In this document: positions 57,791-64,000 of the stretch, piece by piece | How positions within the stretch are numbered: position 1 is the stretch's first letter | How the letters are laid out: each line of letters begins with the position of its first letter | Source of the DNA: Erythrocercus mccallii | Taxonomy: Eukaryota > Chordata > Aves > Passeriformes > Dicruridae | Direction of reading: 5' to 3' | DNA length: 64,000 bases | Assembly: GCA_013397435.1 (NCBI GenBank) | Contig: VZRG01001556.1 | Coordinates: forward strand, 21,483-85,482 | Notes under the pieces: generated by a model | What the model saw: the letters and a program-made list of their open reading frames with translations, nothing else | The model's database searches: none | Told to the model about the DNA's origin: nothing | Translations under genes and position numbers: made by a program

Positions 57791-60405
57791 GTGATTAAAT
57801 CCAACACCCCAGCACTCCCCACACACCTCCCCAGCCCACAAACCCCCCTGGCTCCTCTCTTTGACACCTCTCTTGGCTGCTTTTTATTGGTATTTAGCTC
57901 AAGCCTGCATGTTTCCCCAAAGATTTCCTGTTTCTGTGGCAGTGCATCTTCCCCTGGCACTTCTGCCTCTGACCTGCAGCAGCACCCCGGGCCCTGCATC
58001 ACCCCCCTCTCCTGTCCCTGAGCTGATTCACCCCCGACACCTCGAATATTTCCCTTCATTCAGGTAACTACGGAAAGAAACCAAAGAGCAGAAATGGCTT
58101 GGTACCTCAAATCACAGCACAAAAACCCCACCCAGCTTCACAACTCAGCTTTATGCAATTGACATTTCCAATTGTTGTTTTTAAAGAAGAATGTTTCCAG
58201 ATATTATTAGGAGCTTATAAAATATACGAAATGTAAGCAAGTGAGAAGCCAATGGAACAATGAGAATAATCTAAAAGGAGGGAATAATATTAGAAACCAA
58301 TATTAGAAACCACAGCAGTGTATAAGGAAATGCTGGTTGTGCAGGTGATACTGCCCTGTGGGTCGTGGCACAGGGCTTTGGCTTGTGCTGAACAGATGAA
58401 ACTCTGAACCCTGAGCAGCTCCTTCAAGCTGACTCCTCATCAATGACAACACAGCCACAGCAAGGAAAAAATGTCACGGCAGAAAAGAGTTTGCATAGAA
58501 GAGTAACAGGAAAAACCTCATTGTATGAGGACAAAAAACTTGCAATCTGTGATGGCCTGAGTGGCTGAGGGAGAGAGGGGAGGTGCTGGCAGATCAGCCT
58601 GATATTGCAGCATGCACAGCCCAGTCTGGTGGCAGATGGGAGAGGGAAAGTCCCTGACAGATGAGATGGATGCAGCTCTGCTTGGGGAGCTGCTGTTTAC
58701 ATCATGTGAGAGACTGAAGCTCCCAGCCAAGGATAAGCAGGAAAAAACACTTGATAAGAGAGAAAATATTAAAAAAAAAAAATCACTGAATATGGGAGAA
58801 AATGACTTTAGTATATTTTGGTGATTGCTCTCTGCTCATTCAGAGTGGATAATCTGAGTTTTTCCCTCGGAGAGCATTTTGCCAGAGGTCTCACAGCACT
58901 CCCCACTCCTCTCCCTGTGAAACACTGTCCTGCTGATAATCATTGCAATAAACCAAGCAACAGCCAAATGGATGGGATGAGCCTTTCAGGGAGCCCAGGA
59001 TGGGTAATTGCTGACTGACAGAAACCAGCTCCTGCCCCCAGGAGTCCCGCTGAAGAACATGCAAAGTATGCACAAAGGCCAAAATTAAAACTTGCCTTTT
59101 AAGATTGGCGAATTCCATTGATTTCAAACTGGCTTGCAGTTTCCTGGTGCTTTTAACACTTGCTTTCTGCCATGACCCAGTGGGGCAGGTTTAATGTGCA
59201 TCATGCTGATAGGCACAGCACTGTTTTGACTGGTTAAGCTCAAGGTCTGTGCAGAAGCAGCAGCAACACTGTGCACAACACGTTCCTGAGCTGTTTTCTT
59301 GAGGCATTTTGCTCTCTGAGTTGTAAAAGCATCCTTTTAGAGCGAGTGCAACATCACGGCTCAGGGCAAGCCCTTGGAGGGGTTTGTTCCAGAAAAGCGT
59401 TGCCTCCAATAGCTGAGAGAGGAGAGGCAAAGGCAGCCCGGGGAGCTGCAGGGCAAGGCTGCAATTGCACTGCCACACCTCCAAATGCTTCCTCAGAAAA
59501 CCTCAGCGCTGAGTTTGGAGAGGGACAGAGCAGGTCAAGGCTTGCAGCGTGTTCCTGGGGTTTGAACTCGTCCCTGAGCTGTGTCCTAACACCAGCGTTA
59601 ATTAGAAAATAGAAAAACAATTTGTCAGATGTACCAAAGAGTGAAAGTTTTATGGGAAAATGTGCCTGACATGAAGAATTCAGGACAGCATGCTTTGTTT
59701 TCCTTGCTCCCTCCCCTGGCCACCCAATTTGGAGCCTGTGCTCTGAGGCTTGACTCAGTTACTAGAGAAACTAAGAAAGAAATTTGTCCTGGATATACTT
59801 TTTTCCAAATTTTTTAAATTGGTTTTTTTTTTTTTTAGATTTCTGAACTATTCCAAATGGTTTGTAGAGAGCCTGTGCACGTTGTCCCTGGTGTTGCTGC
59901 ATCCTGAGGTGGGGAGTTTGCAGAGCAGTAGTTTCACATACGATAAACACAAAATTCTCTAACCCAGGCTGTCTGCACAATGCTGGCACATCATGAATGT
60001 GAAATGACACTCAAGAGATCACTCAGAAATCAATAAACTCAATCAGCTGCAATCTTAGCACTGCCTGCAATGACAATCCAGGGAAAGTGATGGACACTGC
60101 AAGGTTATTCGGTGATTTTCAAGTGAAAACAGGAAAGATCCCCCAAATGTTTTCCTTGGGCTGGGGAGTGGAGGGGAGGGTAAAAACCAAGACAAAAACC
60201 TAAAGCAATTCAATCCCAAATGATGTGGCCTCAGAAGTGTCATCCCAGCCTGGCTGAAAAGGTTTCTCTCTGCCAGTGACCAGCCCCACGTGGTTCAGGA
60301 CAAGAGAAACTGCCATAGGAAGATTTATTTTTTTTTAAATCTGGTTCTAAATAAGGATGGAAAGCTCTGATCACTGAGAATCAGAGAGTTCTGATCCTCA
60401 TTCCC
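57791..60405. other. Non-coding sequence, nothing recognised
   Basis: Small features only: a 13-base tandem duplication of AATATTAGAAACC at 58286-58311 and a run of 14 T at 59823-59836. AT-rich stretch at 58140-58330. No gene was recognised. Confidence 0.45.
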
Positions 60406-60640
60406 ATGAGAATCAGTAAAGACAACATATAAACAATCCAGGAATAGAGAGATTTGATGGCCAAGTAGAACACCTTTCACTAACCAGCAGAGTCACTGGC
60501 AAGAAAGCCATTAACCAATTAAAATTGTACACAGGGTCTGTAAAAACTTTGTAAACTGAGTTGTGAGAATAAAGAATTGGCTTTTCCTGCATGAAGATCA
60601 TGGAGCCCAGGCAGACTGATTACAACAGGCATCCCGCCAC
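60406..60640 (+). mobile_element. LTR-like fragment, plus strand
   Basis: The end has an LTR-like form: CCATTAACCAATTAAAATTG, then GTCTGTAAAAACTTTGTAAA, the poly(A) signal AATAAA at 60568-60573, and GGCTTTTCCTGCATGAAGAT after it. No second copy is present in the window and the left edge is arbitrary. Confidence 0.4.
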
Positions 60641-60839
60641 TCCTTCCAGAGCCTCCCTCTCCATCTTTTTACACTGAAATAAAAAAAGTTGCAGCACAGG
60701 AATAAGGAATTTGCTGCTACAAAAAGAGCAGGGCCTTGAAAGCAGCCGTGCCAGCCTCCCCAGGTGCTGCCCCCTCTCCCAGCCCCGTTCTTTCCCCAGT
60801 GCTGGTGACTTAAGGGCGGCCCCATCATTCACCAAAGGA

Positions 60840-61080
60840 ATCATTGTATGGAACAATTATCAGAAGTTTCTTAAACCGGTAGAGTTATCAAGCGGGCTCG
60901 GTCTCAATTCTGGAGTTTTTAAATTCCATATGTTCTCAATAACTGCATTTGCACGCCAGCTGATATTTGGTCCCTGCGATTCATTTGCAAACACAATTAA
61001 AAATCCGGCCAAGATTAATCTTTATTTTTCACTCAGCTACCTTCAAACAGAATCACCTGCAGCGATGTGTGTGGTAAACA
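60840..61080. promoter_or_regulatory. Probable conserved non-coding element
   Basis: AT-rich, repeat-free block with retained CpGs (TTAAACCGGTAGAG, AGCGGGCTCGGTC, AATCCGGCCAAGATTAATC, GCAGCGATGTG) and ATTA cores. A long open frame runs through it on the plus strand (60711-61091), but the peptide has no domain and I do not regard it as coding. Confidence 0.35.
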
Positions 61081-61689
61081 ACCCACACTAAAAAGCTTAG
61101 AAATGGGGAAAAAACCCCACAGGAGTAAAAGGTAAAGTTATTAAAATTTGAATTATTTCTTTTCTACAAAGTTTTGAGACAGTGCTCTTTAACTTTGGAT
61201 ATGGCAACTCCTCTGCCTCTGCTCCACCTGAGGTGAATGAATAATTGACAGTTGTTTGACAGCCCTTTAGAAACAGCACAGGCAATGTCTAAATAAGATG
61301 TTACAGGATAATAGCAAGCCTCCATCCCACAGACATGAAAGAGAATTTGCTTGCGCGCTCTGTTGTGGAGGCTGAGCTGCGTTTGAAAGCACTGCAGGGA
61401 AATATTGGGACAGCCAAGCTCCCTGGGGAATGCAGAGCCACAGGGATGGCTCTGCCAGGGATGCCCCGGGGCAGGAGAGGGCCAGAGCCCTGCCAGCCAC
61501 CCCTGGCACTGCTCAGAGCAGCTGGGGAGGGCCAAGGTGTGCTTTAGAAACCAGGTCTGCACTCCCAGCTGCCTCGTCACAGCTCACTGCGAGTGAGCTC
61601 CTGCAGAGCCACCCCCCTGAACAGCCCCAGCCCCAGGGAGGAGTGGGGAGGGGGTCCTGGGCTGTCAGAAAAACCCCTTTTCTGGCCCA
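61081..61689. other. Non-coding sequence, nothing recognised
   Basis: GC-rich from 61370 onward. A 239-codon frame that starts at 61430 continues into the LTR on the opposite strand and is treated as chance. Confidence 0.45.
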
Positions 61690-62345
61690 GAGAGCTCCTG
61701 AGAGGAGTTTTAAAGACTTTTATTCCATTTTCAGTCTCATGAGAGGAGTGAGAGGGTACAGATGTCACAATTCACACCATCACAATCAGAAGTTAAACTA
61801 TTTCCTAATTCCAAAACATTATAAGGATTTTTTGCCTATCAGCTCTTGCCACACAATGCTGCTAATGCTTCTAAACCAATCATTTATTAAAATACCCCAC
61901 GTGGGTTTGGTACAACACATCTCTCACAGTTCTGTTTCTCCAGAATATCAGGTCTGTTTGCACAGCCATCATTTGAAACTTGTTCCCAGCTCCATTTCTC
62001 TCTCAGCAGTGTCTGTCCCATCCCAGGGCCTTTCTCAGGCAGCACACTTTATCCCAGAGTTTGCACACAGGTGCACGAGGCTCTGTGAGCTTCTGGCAGC
62101 CTTTGGGAATCCTCTGCAAACCCACTGCCCACATTCCCCTCTCTCTTGAATGGAGAAAACTCCTTTGATAGCCTCATTTGTCATTTGTTGTGCACAGTGA
62201 AGCACACAAGGCACTGTCACTAATATCCTGTGACCTTTCTAAGTCAGCACACTTTATCTCAAAGTTTACATACAAATGCACAAGACTATGTGAGCTTTCT
62301 GTCAAGCTTTAAAAATTCCCCACAAATCCATTTCCCGCTCTGTGC
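61690..62345 (-). mobile_element. LTR-like element, minus strand (family C), with internal duplication
   Basis: On the minus strand it contains ATGGTGTGAATTGTGACATC, TGAAAATGGAATAAAAGTC (poly(A) signal; plus-strand TTTATT at 61719-61724) and a CTCCTCTCAGGAGCTC tail, in the order seen in the plus-strand element at 57470-57790. Its promoter-distal part holds a diverged 205-base-offset tandem duplication, plus-strand 62029-62137 and 62234-62341. Duplications there are common in LTR U3 regions, but two overlapping insertions could also explain it. Edges are approximate. Confidence 0.5.
62029..62341. repeat. Diverged tandem duplication (about 108 bp, offset 205 bp)
   Basis: 62029-62137 and 62234-62341 align from CCTTTCT through CAGCACACTTTATC to the C-rich end. 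Differences are mostly G in the first copy against A in the second, or C against T. I counted about 14-16 such changes and two in the other direction over the aligned part, so copy 2 is enriched in A and T. Confidence 0.7.
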
Positions 62346-62801
62346 TGCCTGGGAAGCAGCAGGAGCATCAGTTGGCTGCTGTGGATGAGGATGTGGAAAT
62401 CCTGCAGGGCAGCCCCTGTGCAGTGCAAACACTGACAGCAATCACTCCCTGGGGCTGGCTCTGGCCTCTCAGACGCCAGGGGAATCCCAGCTGAAATAAA
62501 ACCCTTTGGAAGGATGCTCGCTGTGCTGGGGACTGCATTCCTTTTTTTAGCATGGCAGACCCAGATGTAGAGAAAAGGCAAAGGTGAAGCTGCAGAGTTT
62601 CGTTCTCTCCATGGCAGCTTCCCTGGGTTCAGGAGAGTTCTCTGTCAGCTCAGAGCAGAGCTCAGCACAGCCTGGACCTGCTTCACTGGGCAGGAAACGC
62701 TGGATCCAATCTCCAATAATGGGGTGGGGTGACTGAGAGATGTTCCACCAGTTTTTTATTTCATTGTCAGTCTCAGTGAAGGCCTTAACTTTTCTCTTCC
62801 C
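62346..62801. other. Non-coding sequence, nothing recognised
   Basis: GC-richer unique sequence between two LTR-like elements. Confidence 0.4.
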
Positions 62802-63232
62802 TGTATTCCGGGCTCTGCGCTGCCCAGGGTGCAGCTCTGAGCTCACAGCCAGGGGCACTCAGCTCTGCACACAGCACGGACACAAAACAAATCCTTTTCC
62901 TGCTGCACACCAAGGACAACATTACAAGCTTCAGCCCAAAAGCACAAACAAGGGTGGGGCTGAGGGGAGAAAACAAGAAGGATGGGACTGCATAACCTGG
63001 AGCTGGAATTGGACAATTAAACCCAATATGCAAATGGACCAAAACTTATCAAAGTGTGAGACCTGGTGACCATTTTGGGTCCATTTTGTGACCATTTTGG
63101 GTCCACCTTGGGTGTAGCCCTGGCCAGGCTCTTGTGCTGCCCAAGGTGGATCCTTTAAAGCCTTTTAATAAATCTCTGCTTTATTCTCTTAGCTCTGCCC
63201 AGTCTCTGTTCCAGCTCAGCCTTCCCCAGGCA
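62802..63232 (+). mobile_element. Solo LTR, family B, copy 2
   Basis: Near-identical to 44170-44595 and in the same orientation, 18.6 kb downstream. Starts TGTATTCC; poly(A) signal AATAAA at 63167-63172; ends ...CAGGCA. It differs by a few substitutions in the first 230 bases and by short indels in the CCATTTTGGGTCC tandem region and around the poly(A) signal. No retroviral internal region lies alongside. Confidence 0.8.
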
Positions 63233-64000
63233 TGAGCAGGGGGCTCAGAGCCAGGTGAGCTCTTTCAGCACCTGCAGGGCACCAGGACAGCACCCCAGGA
63301 TGGCTCTGCCTACAAGGCGGATGGGAAAATCTGTTTATTTTCCTTTGGATACGAACTGAACATGATGTTATTTCAGAAGTGATCAGGATCAGAGAGGTGC
63401 AGCATCAGGAAGATGAGATGTGACTCCCTGACTTATTCAGGCTGGAATATCCTATTGATTCCCCCTTTCATCACACGCAGCCCATCTGTGCTCAACTGAG
63501 TTTGGGTCAAAGCATCTGCAAGCCTTTCATTATTCAGACAAGTTAACCTACTTAAACAAAAACATGATCAGCCATGGCAGGGTGATTTGAAACGACACAG
63601 ATCCTCCCAACACCGAGCAAACAATGACAAAAAGCAGACCCTGCTGGTAATAAATGTGCAGCATCAAAAGCCTTTCAACAGCAGCCACCATTTACTTATA
63701 AATTATTTGTTCTAGCATCTAACTAATGTGGATGGGAACACATCATCAGCAATTGTTGCCTTGGGAGCTTGGAAGCTGCTACGTCTTCCAATTTGCAAGC
63801 TCAGAGCTTTGCAGCTGTGGAGCAGAGGCTGGGATTCATTATCCCAGGCTGTCAGTGGTGGCCCAGCTCTGGTGCAGTCTCACACAGACACTTCAGGACT
63901 GCACACCAGAGGAGGGAACCTGCCCAGCTCACTGCTTCTCACTGAACTTGAGGAGGAAAAAGGAATTTCTGTTTCCAGGGGGAGAAAATTAATTTCCCAA
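63233..64000. other. Non-coding sequence at the window edge
   Basis: Mixed then AT-rich sequence. 63520-63720 is repeat-free with retained CpGs (AACGACACAG, CACCGAGCAAAC) and could be a further conserved element. No gene was recognised. Confidence 0.4.

Noticed and set aside
61430..62149. 239-codon plus-strand open frame
   Set aside because: No domain, and it runs into an LTR that lies on the opposite strand.

Overview
The window looks like non-coding nuclear DNA from a bird, most likely a songbird. This is inferred from short CR1-type LINE fragments (near 30986-31017 and 42970-43018), several solo retroviral LTR-like segments of avian type, GC-rich minisatellites and the lack of any mammalian-type SINE background. 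I see no operons, ribosome binding sites or dense coding, and no protein-coding gene I can name. It reads as gene desert or the inside of very long introns. Two runs of N (33520-33914 and 50388-51237) are assembly gaps, and both lie against tandem repeats.

Layout. 1-22 kb: mostly unique sequence with several AT-rich blocks that look like conserved non-coding elements (notably 15100-15600, which holds an RFX X-box-like site), plus a promoter-like block with a strong splice donor at 3250-3490. 22-28 kb: an AAT microsatellite, a weak candidate exon (23051-23146), a 20-bp AT-rich minisatellite (23338-23632), and two copies of one LTR family in opposite orientation (24764-25245 minus, 27822-28024 plus). 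28-44 kb: a near-identical 44-bp direct repeat (30946 and 32987), a CATC array running into the first gap, an LTR-like block (35610-35990), a 17-bp GC-rich minisatellite of about 41 units (36206-36888), another LTR (39143-39545), and a second near full-length copy of the 24.7-kb LTR family (41783-42262). 44-64 kb: two near-identical solo LTRs 18.6 kb apart in the same orientation (44170-44595 and 62802-63232), a probable enhancer-like block with paired SOX-type sites (44885-45270), the second gap with a 19-bp tandem repeat at its right edge, a 59-71 bp minisatellite (52977-53420), and further LTR-like pieces (57470, 60406, 61690).

How it fits together. Nothing here forms a gene system. The functional content, if any, is probably cis-regulatory: several AT-rich, CpG-retaining, motif-dense blocks in a repeat-poor background, the arrangement usual around developmental regulators. 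Which gene they serve cannot be told from this window. The structural content is LTR insertions reduced to solo LTRs, and tandem repeats that the assembly handles badly.
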